Shown piece by piece: positions 1-6,289 of a stretch of 8,777 bases of DNA; within the stretch, counting starts at the first letter, position 1; every line of letters starts with the position of its first letter. Source of the DNA: Planctomycetota bacterium (GTDB lineage Bacteria; Planctomycetota; Planctomycetia; Isosphaerales; Isosphaeraceae). The notes under the pieces were generated by a model. It was given only the letters and a program-made list of their open reading frames with translations, was not told the origin of the DNA and ran no database searches. Location of the stretch: assembly GCA_021778575.1 (NCBI GenBank), contig JAJYCH010000140.1, positions 1 to 8,777 of the forward strand, read 5' to 3'. Made by a program: the position numbers and the translations under genes.

Positions 1-755
1 TGGTCGGGCAGGACGGAATCGTGATGGTCGACTCGTTCGTCCCGTCGCGAGGGGCTGATCTCGCTCCGGTCGTCCGGAAGCTTGGCGCCGGGCCGATCAC
101 CTTGATCAATACCCACTGGCATTTCGACCACACTGGCGGGAACGTGGCGCTCGCGGCCGTGGGGGCGAAGATCCTGGCTCACGAAACGGTTCGGACCCGC
201 CTGGGATCGGATCAATACATGGCTGATTTCCAGATGAAGATTCCCCCTTCCCCGCCGGCCGCCTTGCCCGTCGTGACGATTGGCGACTCGGCCACGTTGT
301 TCCTCAACGGCGAGGAGATCCACCTCCAGCACGTCAAGCCCGCGCATACCGATGGCGATATCTTCCTCCACTTCCGCAAGGCGAACATCCTTCAGACCGG
401 CGACCTGTTCACCAACGGCGCGTATCCGAACATCGATAGCTCGTCGGGCGGCTGGATTGGCGGGATGATCGCGGCGGCCGACCTGATCCCGGGCATCGTC
501 GACGCCCGGTCCAGGATCGTCCCCGGCCACGGTCCGGTCGGCACGAAGGACGACCTGAAAGCCGCGAGGAACATGCTCGTCGAGGTTCGCGACAAGATCG
601 AGCCGCTGGTCCAGTCGGGCAAGACCGTCGACGAAGCCGTCGCCGCCCGCCCCCTTGCCAGCCTCGACGCCAAATGGGCCAAGGGAGCGTTCAAAGGAAG
701 CCATTTCACCCGGATCGTCTACAGTGGGCTGATTCTGAACGGACCGAAGAAATAA
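1..755 (+). CDS. Metallo-beta-lactamase-fold hydrolase (5'-truncated by window edge)
   Basis: This is a zinc-dependent MBL-fold hydrolase whose beginning lies outside the window. The frame is open from base 3 (reading VGQDGIVMVDSF), which matches the early strand of the fold just before the metal motif, so the GTG at 21 and ATG at 24 are internal codons. Numbering from base 21, the metal ligands are H32, H34, D36 and H37 (THWHFDHTGG), H109 (PAHTDGD), D128 (TGDLF) and H170 (PGHGP). The full dinuclear zinc set is therefore present and the enzyme should be active. The pattern resembles the broad SoxH / class B lactamase-like group, whose members act on varied substrates including thioesters and beta-lactams; the substrate cannot be read from sequence. 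The gene ends in TAA and converges on the TPR gene with only 64 bases between them and no obvious terminator hairpin. I am confident of the fold, not of the reaction. Confidence 0.9.
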   Translation, partial: VGQDGIVMVDSFVPSRGADLAPVVRKLGAGPITLINTHWHFDHTGGNVALAAVGAKILAHETVRTRLGSDQYMADFQMKIPPSPPAALPVVTIGDSATLFLNGEEIHLQHVKPAHTDGDIFLHFRKANILQTGDLFTNGAYPNIDSSSGGWIGGMIAAADLIPGIVDARSRIVPGHGPVGTKDDLKAARNMLVEVRDKIEPLVQSGKTVDEAVAARPLASLDAKWAKGAFKGSHFTRIVYSGLILNGPKK

Positions 756-819
756 GCCACGACGAGGAAGCCCCGCAAAAGTTCTGGGAAGCTCGTCATC
801 GCCGCGGATCTCCTCGGAT

Positions 820-1392
820 TCAAGCCAGGGACGCCGGGTCGATGGTTAACCGTTCGAACTCGGGATTTCCACGGAGGGCGTCGAAGTCGGATTCGCGGGG
901 GATCAGCGAGCGGAGGTCGGCATCGAGGTCGAGCGCGATCCCCAGTTCCTGGAGCGCCTTGGCGGGATTGGCGGCGAGGCTCCAGTAGCAGGCCAGGTTG
1001 TAATGCAGGAGCGCCACCTCGGGGTTGTGGCGGACGGCCCGGCCGAGGGCGTCGATCGCCTGGGCCAGGCGATGGGTTCGTTTGTAGCACCAGCCGAGTG
1101 CGATCGCCACGCCGATATCGCCGGGCCGGAGCGCGGCGGCGACCTCCAGCGGCTTCAGTGCGTCGCGATGGCGGTCGAGGACTCGCAAGGCCTCGCCGGT
1201 CAGGAGCGACGCCTCGAACTGCATGGTCGCCCAGTCGGAGCGGCTTTCCAGGATCTGGAGGGCCTTGGCCGGCAGGTTGAGCATCAAGTAGCCCTCGGCC
1301 TCGCCGAGTTGCCGCTTGATCCGGTCGTAAGTCGGCTGAACGTCCTCCACGCCGATGTCTCCCGAGTCCGAATGGCCTCCGAACCGCCGCAT
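820..1392 (-). CDS. TPR-repeat protein
   Basis: This 190-residue protein is built of tetratricopeptide repeats. Helical pairs with TPR spacing are visible at about residues 33-50 (AEGYLMLNLPAKALQILES), 61-90 (ending AAALRPGD), 95-124 (GWCYKRTHRLAQAIDALGRA) and 128-158 (YNLACYWSLAANPAKALQEL). The C-terminus (IPRESDFDALRGNPEFERL) is the usual end of planctomycete and proteobacterial TPR proteins. TPRs mediate protein-protein contacts and the partner is unknown. I see no signal peptide or membrane segment, so it is probably cytoplasmic. The start is uncertain: the frame stays open to 1569, but the upstream 59 residues are low-complexity and unlike TPR. The ATG at 1390-1392 is chosen because the homologous-looking part begins just after it, although no strong Shine-Dalgarno precedes it. 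The gene lies downstream of the DUF1559 gene on the same strand but is separated from it by a strong terminator, so it should have its own promoter within 1393-1571. I could not identify that promoter. Confidence 0.8.
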   Translation of the reverse strand: MRRFGGHSDSGDIGVEDVQPTYDRIKRQLGEAEGYLMLNLPAKALQILESRSDWATMQFEASLLTGEALRVLDRHRDALKPLEVAAALRPGDIGVAIALGWCYKRTHRLAQAIDALGRAVRHNPEVALLHYNLACYWSLAANPAKALQELGIALDLDADLRSLIPRESDFDALRGNPEFERLTIDPASLA

Positions 1393-1571
1393 GACCGCGA
1401 CCGGGACGTCAGCCTCACCCCGATTGATCGTACTCCATCGGCGGCAACTCGGGAAGATCGGGCTCCGCCGTTCCCTCCCCGGCTCCAGGGTGTCGAGCCG
1501 TTGGTCTTGATGGAGTCTGGGATTCGCAACGGAACCAGAACACCCACTCGACCATGCGACAATCAGCAAAG

Positions 1572-1622
1572 GCTTTCGACGGAAAACGAAAGCGGGGCCG
1601 GAACAAGGAGTTCCGGCCCCGC
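1572..1622 (-). terminator. Rho-independent terminator of the DUF1559 gene, with a second overlapping stem-loop
   Basis: A perfect 13-bp stem, GCGGGGCCGGAAC (1592-1604) with GTTCCGGCCCCGC (1610-1622), closes a 5-base loop. Read on the minus strand, the stem is followed by TTTCGTTTTCC, a T-rich tract, which fixes the orientation to the DUF1559 gene ending 42 bases upstream. A second inverted repeat, GCTTTCG (1572-1578) with CGAAAGC (1587-1593), begins inside the T-rich tract and shares two bases with the first stem. Confidence 0.85.
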
Positions 1623-1663
1623 GCGGGTCGATCGAGGATGACAGGGCCGGCGATCCGCTTCAC

Positions 1664-2746
1664 TCAATAGGAGTCGGAACTGACGATCTCGCCGCCGTTG
1701 CGGGTCGAGAGCTTCTGGTAGACGCCGAACTGAGTGCCGGGGGAGACCGTGAACAGGTTCGAGGCGAAGTTCACGCCGTCGGGCATCGAGTCTTTATACG
1801 AGTCGACATTTCCCCTGGTGAAGCTCCACGAGTTGATCGTGTTCTTGATGAACCGGACCGAGCCATCGCACAGGGCCATGTTCACCCCGCCGGGGTGATA
1901 GCTGGTCGAGTTGGACGGGAAATAGTAGGTGAAGTTCTTGATGCCGCTGCTCGAGCTTTGCACGTTGGGCGGGTAGAGCGTGCAGAGCTGGGTGTCGTAA
2001 TAGTTGCCCGAGTACCAGGCGCAATCCGAGAGGGCATACTTTGGGTCATACTGCTTGAAGTAGCCCTTGGAGTGCTCGCCGATCAGGAAGGTGTTGCTGG
2101 TTCCGTCGCTGATCGAGGCGATCGTCGTGTTCGCGTCGGGATAGATCGCGCCATTGGTCTGGGCCTGACGGGCGGCGTAGTTGGTCGAACCCAGGTAATT
2201 GTTGTTGAAGAACGTTCCCGCGCAACCGGCGTAGCTGCTGAAGAAGCAATTGCCGATGACCGTCGTCGGCTGCGGATTGAATGTCCAGTTCGTGCCGGGG
2301 TTGACGCTGACGATCGGCTGGGCCGCAGTCGCCGGATCGCTCGGACAGACCAGGATGTTGAGCTGAATACCGGCCACGGTCACGTTGTCGTAATTGTTCT
2401 GGGTGAGGTTGAAGTTGACCGCGTTGTACAGGTTCGACTGCTCGGTGAACGGCAGGAGCCGGACGAACACGCTGAAGTTGGTGATGTAATACGGATTGGT
2501 GATGGAGCCACGAGTCGTGTCGTTCTGCGACAGTGCTCCGGCGGGAAAGACGCCGTTGCTGCTCTCGTAGTTCATGACCGCCAGGCCGAGCTGCTTCAGG
2601 TTGTTGACGCACTGCGAGCGGCGAGCCGCCTCGCGAGCAGACTGGACGGCGGGCAGCAGCAACGCGATCAACACGGCAATGATGGCGATGACGACCAGCA
2701 GCTCAATCAAGGTGAAGCCGCGTCGCCGAGGCGGGAAGAGACGCAT
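1664..2746 (-). CDS. DUF1559 protein with prepilin-type N-terminus and H-X9-DG C-terminal motif
   Basis: This 360-residue protein belongs to the DUF1559 (SBP_bac_10) family, which is strongly expanded in planctomycetes. Residues 1-10 are a short basic leader ending in Gly10. Cleavage before Phe11 would be by a type IV prepilin peptidase: [13 protein letters not shown] follows, with the conserved Glu at +5, and then a hydrophobic helix to about residue 31. The segment [20 protein letters not shown] is the family's conserved continuation. Near the C-terminus, H284 plus nine residues plus D294-G295 is the prepilin-processing-associated H-X9-DG signature. The middle is rich in Asn, Ser and Tyr, as expected of an exported protein. 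Start choice: the frame extends to 2839, but the ATG at 2744-2746 has a GAGGA ribosome site at 9-base spacing and yields the canonical prepilin leader. The family is pseudopilin-like and membrane-anchored or secreted; its exact role is not established. Confidence 0.95.
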   Translation of the reverse strand: MRLFPPRRRGFTLIELLVVIAIIAVLIALLLPAVQSAREAARRSQCVNNLKQLGLAVMNYESSNGVFPAGALSQNDTTRGSITNPYYITNFSVFVRLLPFTEQSNLYNAVNFNLTQNNYDNVTVAGIQLNILVCPSDPATAAQPIVSVNPGTNWTFNPQPTTVIGNCFFSSYAGCAGTFFNNNYLGSTNYAARQAQTNGAIYPDANTTIASISDGTSNTFLIGEHSKGYFKQYDPKYALSDCAWYSGNYYDTQLCTLYPPNVQSSSSGIKNFTYYFPSNSTSYHPGGVNMALCDGSVRFIKNTINSWSFTRGNVDSYKDSMPDGVNFASNLFTVSPGTQFGVYQKLSTRNGGEIVSSDSY

Positions 2747-2791
2747 GAATGAAATCCTCAGAAAAAAAGGATCTGGGCGGGAGACTGAGTC

Positions 2792-2819
2792 ACGAGATTG
2801 CCGCACGAAGCAATCTCGT
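2792..2819 (-). promoter_or_regulatory. Stem-loop in the DUF1559 leader
   Basis: A perfect 10-bp inverted repeat, ACGAGATTGC (2792-2801) with GCAATCTCGT (2810-2819), has an 8-base loop. It sits 45 bases upstream of the start codon, inside the predicted 5' untranslated leader, and has no T-tract on either side that would make it a simple terminator. It could stabilise the mRNA or bind a regulator; neither is demonstrated. Confidence 0.5.
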
Positions 2820-2838
2820 CGACTTGCATGAAAACTCA

Positions 2839-2844
2839 ATGATA
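2839..2844 (-). promoter_or_regulatory. Possible -10 element for the DUF1559 gene
   Basis: On the minus strand the hexamer reads TATCAT, five of six matches to the sigma-70 -10 consensus, and would place transcription start about 85 bases before the start codon. No good -35 hexamer is found 16-18 bases further upstream, so the call is weak. Confidence 0.3.
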
Positions 2845-3145
2845 GGCACGGGACGTGGAGCCGGGATTAATCTACTGCGAATCTTTCGTGAAGATCGGTC
2901 GGATCAACAACTTGGGGCAGGCGGCGAACCGTGACGGGGCGACCACCGCGCGGGCAGACGAAGAATCATGGAGAGATCGGCGTTTTTTGATGAGCTGTCC
3001 CCGACCGCCACAGGGCCAGGACCGATCGCAATCGGTTTTCCCGAACATGGGGATCAGCCCAATGGGCTCGATCCGCCGCCTTGGTTTAGGGGCGGTCGTT
3101 CTTGCCGGATCAATCGCGCCAACGAGAAATGGAGAGGCATGTATT

Positions 3146-3232
3146 ATGAACAGGGACTTCACAATTCGTCAACGGTCCAGCAACCGGGGAAACACCGTTC
3201 TTCACGATTGCGCCGGGTCGGGGTTTCGTTGA
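3146..3232 (+). CDS. Possible 28-codon small ORF
   Basis: The ATG at 3146 is preceded by GGAGAGG (3131-3137) with an ideal 8-base spacing, and opens a 28-residue peptide starting MNRDFTIRQRSSNRG and ending at TGA 3230-3232. I do not recognise the peptide. It is basic, has one Cys, and has no membrane segment. It ends inside the bulged hairpin at 3212-3249, so it could be a leader peptide or pure chance. The main support is the ribosome site, hence the low confidence. Confidence 0.2.
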   Translation: MNRDFTIRQRSSNRGNTVLHDCAGSGFR

Positions 3233-3249
3233 GGGGGAAACCGACCGGC
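3212..3249 (+). other. Long bulged stem-loop in intergenic DNA
   Basis: Left arm GCCGG-g-TCGG-gg-TTTC (3212-3227) pairs with right arm GAAA-CCGA-CCGGC (3237-3249). This gives 13 base pairs with one bulged G and one bulged GG on the left side, and a 9-base loop. It is followed by TTTCGTG on plus, which is too weak to be called a terminator with confidence. The regular bulges suggest an RNA structure, but selection for it is unproven. Confidence 0.35.
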
Positions 3250-3589
3250 TTTCGTGTGCGATCGCCCGATGGCAACGGTCGATATCACCCTCGGGATGAT
3301 CGGGCTCGTGGGTTTCCGTCGGGGTCTGCCTGGAACCGTCGCTCCCTTCGGGAGTCGGGCTGTTCTCGGGACGCCAGGTGATCTTCTGTCGACTCGTTTT
3401 CGAGCGGGATCGGTCGATTTTCTGACGGAGCCGGTTCGTCCGGCGTCGGCTGGCGGGCGAATTTTTTGGAAAAATCGAAATTCTCGCCAGGTCGTCTCGC
3501 GAGCCCTAAGTGAAGATCGGGTCAAGCGTCCGTGATGTCACCCCGGCGTCGCGGTGGGTCCCAAGAGGCGGAGAACGGGGAGAAGACGG

Positions 3590-3618
3590 TTGGCGAGCGT
3601 GGTCTCTCCCGGTAGTTT
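3590..3618 (+). promoter_or_regulatory. Probable promoter of the ADP-ribosylglycohydrolase gene
   Basis: TTGGCG (3590-3595), a 17-base spacer and TAGTTT (3613-3618) fit a relaxed sigma-70 promoter with a TAnnnT -10 element. It lies about 75 bases before the start codon. The match is moderate. Confidence 0.35.
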
Positions 3619-3692
3619 CGTTTCCGTTCCGGTGATTGGGGGAGACCCGCCGACAGGGTGGGCACTCCAGGATCAGTAGGAGTTGTGCCAAG

Positions 3693-4889
3693 ATGCCGCA
3701 ATCGACCCGCATCGATCGCGTCCGAGGTTGTATGCTCGGTCTGGCGATCGGAGACGCCCTGGGTGCCCCGCTCGAAGGGCTTGGGGCGCAACAGATCCGG
3801 GCGCATTATCAGCTGGTGACCGACTACGTCGATGGGTCGAGAGCCTGGAAGAAAAAACCGTTCCGCTGGCGACTGCCAGGGCTCTACTCGGACGATACCC
3901 AGCAAGCGATGGCACTCTCGGACGTCTTGCTCGAGCATGGCCGGATCGATCTCGACCGCCTGGCGGGTCTCTACCTCGAACTGGCCACCCCCGAAGGGAG
4001 CTATGTCGGGGCGCATCGAGGGGTTGGGCGGAGCTTTCGACAGGTCTTGACCGAGCTGAAGCGTGGCGTCCGGCCCGACCAGACCGGCCAGGGGTCGGCC
4101 GGGATCGGCGCGGCGATGCGAATCGCTCCGGTCGCCCTGTTCTTCTCCGACGACCCCGAGTCGCTCCACGACGCGGTCCTGGCCGCGAGCCTGATGACCC
4201 ACAAGGACGTCCGGAGTATCGCCGGGGCGATGGCGGTCGCTCACGCGGTTCGTCGGCTCGTCAGCGGGGCGGGACGCGACCCCAGCTTCCTGTTCCGAGT
4301 GGCCGGCGATACCGCCAGGGCCGAGGAACAGATTGGCCGGGAAGCCGGGGAAGCGGTCGTCTCGCTCGAAGCGCACGGCCGGAGCCTGTCTCAGGCCATC
4401 GCCGCCACCGAGTCGCTGCTCGATATCCCCCGCGAACGGGCTCTCTCCGCCATCGCCGAGGAAGCCAACAAGCATGGGGCCGACCCGGTCTGCAAGCGCG
4501 CGACCATGGGCTTTCCGCCCGCCTGCATCCCCGCCTGCCTCTACCTGTTGCTGGCGACCGATAGCTTCGAGGAAGCGCTGACCGAGGTCGTCAACCTCGG
4601 CGGCGACGCCGACTCCACCGGAGCGATCCTCGGCGCTCTGGCCGGCGCGCATTACGGTGTCGACGCAATCCCCGCCCGCTGGCTCGATGGCCTCCAGAAC
4701 CGCGACGGGATCGAGGCCCGGGCGCTGGCGCTCGCCCAGCGCTCGAGCCGGGGGATCACCATCCCCGACCTTGTCGCCACCGAACAGACTCTGAGCGCCC
4801 GCGAAACCGCCTGCCGGACCGACCTGATCACCCTCTCGCGAACCCCCAACGCCAACGGCGGCGACCTCGGAGCCAATCGGCGGATCTGA
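3693..4889 (+). CDS. ADP-ribosylglycohydrolase family protein (DraG-like)
   Basis: This 398-residue protein belongs to the ADP-ribosyl-glycohydrolase (DraG/ARH) fold, whose members remove ADP-ribose from modified proteins or small molecules using two magnesium ions. The diagnostic motifs are present: RGCMLGLAIGDALGAPLEG (11-29), SDDTQQA (66-72) with the paired metal-binding aspartates, and GGDADSTGAILGALAGA (303-319) with D305 and D307. The last 60 or so residues are a variable tail. The ATG at 3693 is preferred over the upstream ATG at 3636 because AGGAG (3678-3682) lies 10 bases before it and family similarity begins a few residues after it. The gene is transcribed alone, with its own probable promoter and a terminator just downstream. 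The substrate cannot be told from sequence; I see no adjacent ADP-ribosyltransferase, so a specific regulatory pair as in nitrogenase control is not supported. Confidence 0.92.
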   Translation: MPQSTRIDRVRGCMLGLAIGDALGAPLEGLGAQQIRAHYQLVTDYVDGSRAWKKKPFRWRLPGLYSDDTQQAMALSDVLLEHGRIDLDRLAGLYLELATPEGSYVGAHRGVGRSFRQVLTELKRGVRPDQTGQGSAGIGAAMRIAPVALFFSDDPESLHDAVLAASLMTHKDVRSIAGAMAVAHAVRRLVSGAGRDPSFLFRVAGDTARAEEQIGREAGEAVVSLEAHGRSLSQAIAATESLLDIPRERALSAIAEEANKHGADPVCKRATMGFPPACIPACLYLLLATDSFEEALTEVVNLGGDADSTGAILGALAGAHYGVDAIPARWLDGLQNRDGIEARALALAQRSSRGITIPDLVATEQTLSARETACRTDLITLSRTPNANGGDLGANRRI

Positions 4890-4921
4890 TTCGCCAGGAG
4901 CCTCGGCTCATCCCATCACTT

Positions 4922-4964
4922 GCCGGGCGTCGGTCGTGGAAAACGGCCGACGCCCGGCTTTTTT
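4922..4964 (+). terminator. Rho-independent terminator of the ADP-ribosylglycohydrolase gene
   Basis: A perfect 12-bp stem, GCCGGGCGTCGG (4922-4933) with CCGACGCCCGGC (4947-4958), continues inward as CGT/ACG past a single mismatch and is followed directly by six Ts (4959-4964). It lies 33 bases after the stop codon. It also faces the end of the minus-strand DUF2617 gene, but the T-run orients it to plus. Confidence 0.92.
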
Positions 4965-4984
4965 GTTCGTACGAGTTGAGTCGT

Positions 4985-5554
4985 TCATGTTCTCGGTGAC
5001 GGCAGCGCCAGCGGTGCCTCGAAGAGCGACTGTGTCCGGACGATCGCTCGTTCGGCGGGAAACGAGTGGAAGGCGTGCACCAGCAGCCCCTTGGCGCGCG
5101 ACTCGAACGTCAGGTGGCTGATCGCCGATGGCGCGAGCCGGTTGGGGTCACTGAACTTATGAAAGAGCCGGTCGCGGTGGGTGTCCAGAGTCATCTCGTC
5201 GCAAAGGTGGTCGAAGACCTCGGGATCGACGCGCTCGACCTCGAAGCAGGTCTGGTATTCGATCCCGACCCCCGGGCGCAACGTGGCCGAGCGCTCGTGA
5301 CGGATCGGCGAGTGGAACAAAAGCCCCGGCTCGGGCAAGAGCGTTGCCGGCCCGGTCAGGACTTCGGCCAGGCGAACATTGCCGGAGCGCCAGAGGATCG
5401 CGTGTCCCCCTTCGATGATCCGGAGATCCGCCAGCCAGCCATCGACGGCGACCCGGCGATAGGCCCGGACCGCGAACCAGTCGGGATGCGGGCTCCGGTT
5501 GAAAACCTGGAACGAAAGGTCGGCTACCCGCGATTGACCTACGCTGGAACTCAT
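4985..5554 (-). CDS. DUF2617 family protein
   Basis: This 189-residue protein is assigned to DUF2617 by its overall pattern: an N-terminal ADLSFQVF strand, a central EYQTCFEVERVDPEVF segment (about 99-114), and the C-terminal stretch SAISHLTFESRAKGLLVHAF followed by HSFPAERAIVRTQSLFE (143-179). This parallels the conserved end seen in actinobacterial and planctomycete members (a HAF/HSYP segment followed by VxTRT-like residues). The family has no established biochemical function. The protein has no signal peptide or membrane helix and looks cytoplasmic, rich in beta-strand with an acidic and His-containing middle. The ATG at 5552-5554 is chosen because AGGGG precedes it by 9 bases and the preceding 23 codons of the longer frame overlap the promoter. 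The gene stands alone, convergent with the ADP-ribosylglycohydrolase gene and divergent from the 5735 gene. Confidence 0.72.
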   Translation of the reverse strand: MSSSVGQSRVADLSFQVFNRSPHPDWFAVRAYRRVAVDGWLADLRIIEGGHAILWRSGNVRLAEVLTGPATLLPEPGLLFHSPIRHERSATLRPGVGIEYQTCFEVERVDPEVFDHLCDEMTLDTHRDRLFHKFSDPNRLAPSAISHLTFESRAKGLLVHAFHSFPAERAIVRTQSLFEAPLALPSPRT

Positions 5555-5594
5555 CGCCGAACACCCCTTTCCAAGACCCGAGCCGGTTCCCCCT

Positions 5595-5623
5595 ATTATA
5601 ATTCCCCGATCCAGAGCCCGCAA
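5595..5623 (-). promoter_or_regulatory. Near-consensus sigma-70 promoter of the DUF2617 gene
   Basis: On the minus strand TTGCGG (5618-5623) is followed, after exactly 17 bases, by a perfect TATAAT (5595-5600). Predicted initiation near 5588 gives a leader of about 33 bases, consistent with the ribosome site before 5554. It is the best -10 element in the window. Confidence 0.75.
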
Positions 5624-5661
5624 ACCGGGTCGACGCGGGCCCTGGTTCTCCGTCCGTTTGG

Positions 5662-5691
5662 TTGACTCGGCAATCGCCGGCGCGTTAGGTT
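5662..5691 (+). promoter_or_regulatory. Possible promoter of the 103-aa gene
   Basis: TTGACT (5662-5667) is followed by an 18-base spacer and TAGGTT (5686-5691), a TAnnnT-type -10. It would start transcription about 35 bases before the ATG at 5735. The -35 is good and the -10 weak. Confidence 0.4.
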
Positions 5692-5734
5692 CGCTCGTGA
5701 ACTGTCCTCAATTTTCACGATCAAAGGTCGACTG

Positions 5735-6046
5735 ATGGCTCGCCTTTACCTGGTTCCTCTCGACCTTCCGACGGTTCCACCCCTGGCGATTTCGCTTCGG
5801 TTGCGAAATCAACTCGTCTATTTCATGAGCGCCCGAGATACCCCGGGCTTGCCCGAGCTGGGCGAGGACGATTTCTGGTTCGACTCGGCCGAGGTCGCCA
5901 AGTGGGTCGACGAAGGGGTCTTTTACCTCGTCTCGCCGCTCGATACCGACAACATGACCGAGGTCGAACTCTCCGAGGAGCAGGAAGCTCTCCTGGCATG
6001 GCTCCACGCGAAGAAGGTCCAGCACGTCCGTCTTGAAGAACGCTGA
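5735..6046 (+). CDS. Conserved-looking hypothetical protein, 103 aa
   Basis: I do not recognise this family. The 103-residue product begins MARLYLVPLDLPTVPPLAISL and is acidic overall. Its middle (GEDDFWFDSAEVAKWVDEGVFYL, about 43-65) and end (ELSEEQEALLAWLHAKKVQHVRLEER) look like short helices with aromatic residues. It is soluble, with no signal peptide or membrane segment. An AAAGG element before the ATG and amino acid use typical of real proteins, unlike the shadow frames, support it as a genuine gene. It ends 16 bases before the -35 box of the retron promoter with no terminator between, so read-through into the retron RNA is possible. Whether it is functionally part of the retron is unknown; its own probable promoter argues for independence. 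Confidence 0.75.
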   Translation: MARLYLVPLDLPTVPPLAISLRLRNQLVYFMSARDTPGLPELGEDDFWFDSAEVAKWVDEGVFYLVSPLDTDNMTEVELSEEQEALLAWLHAKKVQHVRLEER

Positions 6047-6062
6047 GCGGACCAGATTGTGC

Positions 6063-6091
6063 TTGACAGGGGTTCAGGTATGGTCTAACTT
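6063..6091 (+). promoter_or_regulatory. Promoter of the retron RNA
   Basis: A perfect -35 hexamer TTGACA (6063-6068), a 17-base spacer and TAACTT (6086-6091, a TAnnnT -10) predict initiation around 6098, a few bases before the a1 repeat. This is where a retron promoter should lie, which strengthens both calls. Confidence 0.65.
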
Positions 6092-6100
6092 CGGGTCCAG

Positions 6101-6118
6101 GCGTCGGGGTCGTCCCAA
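6101..6118 (+). repeat. Retron a1 arm
   Basis: GCGTCGGGGTCGTCCCAA pairs with a2 over 18 positions, two of them G-U in RNA. One further outward wobble (G6100 with U6276) is possible. The pairing ends exactly before the branch guanosine G6119. Confidence 0.88.
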
Positions 6119-6202
6119 GCGGGTGAGGTGGGCCTTCGCGAGAGGGTCGGCCGAGCCTCTCCGGGGTTACCCCGGGGGATTGATTTATGGACCCATCGCC
6201 GC

Positions 6203-6245
6203 CGCGTGAGCGTCGCTACGACTCCATCGTAGTATTGCTCACGCG
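6203..6245 (+). other. msd hairpin (template of msDNA)
   Basis: The outer stem CGCGTGAGC (6203-6211) pairs perfectly with GCTCACGCG (6237-6245). The inner stem CTACGA (6216-6221) pairs perfectly with TCGTAG (6227-6232) around the loop CTCCA. The two stems are separated by a symmetric 4x4 mismatch bubble, GTCG opposite TATT. Long msDNA stems with unpaired bubbles are typical of retrons. Confidence 0.85.
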
Positions 6246-6257
6246 AGACCGGACTGG

Positions 6258-6275
6258 TTGGGACGGCCTCGACGC
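6258..6275 (+). repeat. Retron a2 arm
   Basis: TTGGGACGGCCTCGACGC is the partner of a1. It ends 14 bases before the reverse transcriptase start codon, so the a1/a2 duplex lies just upstream of the region a ribosome must load on. Confidence 0.88.
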
Positions 6276-6289
6276 TCTTGTAGATACCC

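Larger units (their letters stand above)
2845..3589. other. Gene-poor intergenic stretch
   Basis: This is the body of the large gap between the divergently transcribed DUF1559 and ADP-ribosylglycohydrolase genes. Several open frames cross it on both strands, including 2855-3232, 2968-3381 and 3254-3535 on plus and 2872-3162 on minus. Their translations are Arg/Ser/Pro/Gly-rich, show no recognisable motif, and look like chance frames in GC-rich DNA. I see no tRNA, rRNA or transposon ends. The structured elements that stand out are the bulged hairpin at 3212-3249 and an A/T-rich imperfect hairpin near 3452-3491, with GGCG and GAATTT on one arm against AAATTC and TCGCC on the other. It may hold leaders, a small RNA or gene remnants. 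Confidence 0.5.
6098..6275 (+). ncRNA. msr-msd: Retron msr-msd non-coding RNA
   Basis: This roughly 178-base non-coding leader has the full retron architecture. Its ends pair: a1 (6101-6118) with a2 (6258-6275), 18 bp comprising 16 Watson-Crick and 2 G-U pairs. The a1 arm is followed at once by GC, forming AAGC, so G6119 is the expected branching guanosine; in Ec86 the branch G likewise follows a1 directly. The msr part holds a first stem-loop, either GAGAGG/CCTCTC (6140-6145 with 6156-6161) or GAGG..GGCC paired with GGCC..CCTC (6125-6159), and a second perfect hairpin CCGGGG-TTA-CCCCGG (6161-6175). The msd part carries a two-tier hairpin at 6203-6245. By analogy with Ec86, the RT would start copying at about 6256, giving msDNA with 5' end CAGTCCGGTC and a length of roughly 60-70 nt. 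The 3' end of the DNA cannot be fixed from sequence. Confidence 0.88.

Noticed and set aside
820..1569. Longer TPR protein starting at 1569, and a possible lipoprotein-like N-terminus (SSGCSGS)
   Set aside because: The added 59 residues lack a hydrophobic signal helix before the Cys and show no TPR pattern, and the extension nearly reaches the terminator of the upstream gene.
1895..2752. Plus-strand 285-codon open frame opposite the DUF1559 gene
   Set aside because: It is a mirror frame of a well-supported gene, with repetitive Val/Arg/Gly composition and no motif.
3338..3358. Small hairpin CTCCC-TTC-GGGAG in the intergenic region
   Set aside because: Only 5 bp with a 3-base loop and no T-run; such short stems are expected by chance at this GC content.
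3522..4652. Minus-strand 376-codon open frame opposite the ADP-ribosylglycohydrolase gene
   Set aside because: It is antisense to a gene with clear family motifs, and its own translation is Gly/Arg/Asp-rich with no recognisable domain; a common artefact in GC-rich DNA.
5597..5602. Plus-strand TATAAT as a promoter for the 103-aa gene
   Set aside because: It is the palindromic overlap of the minus-strand -10 box. On plus there is no -35 at a suitable distance, and the start codon is over 130 bases away.
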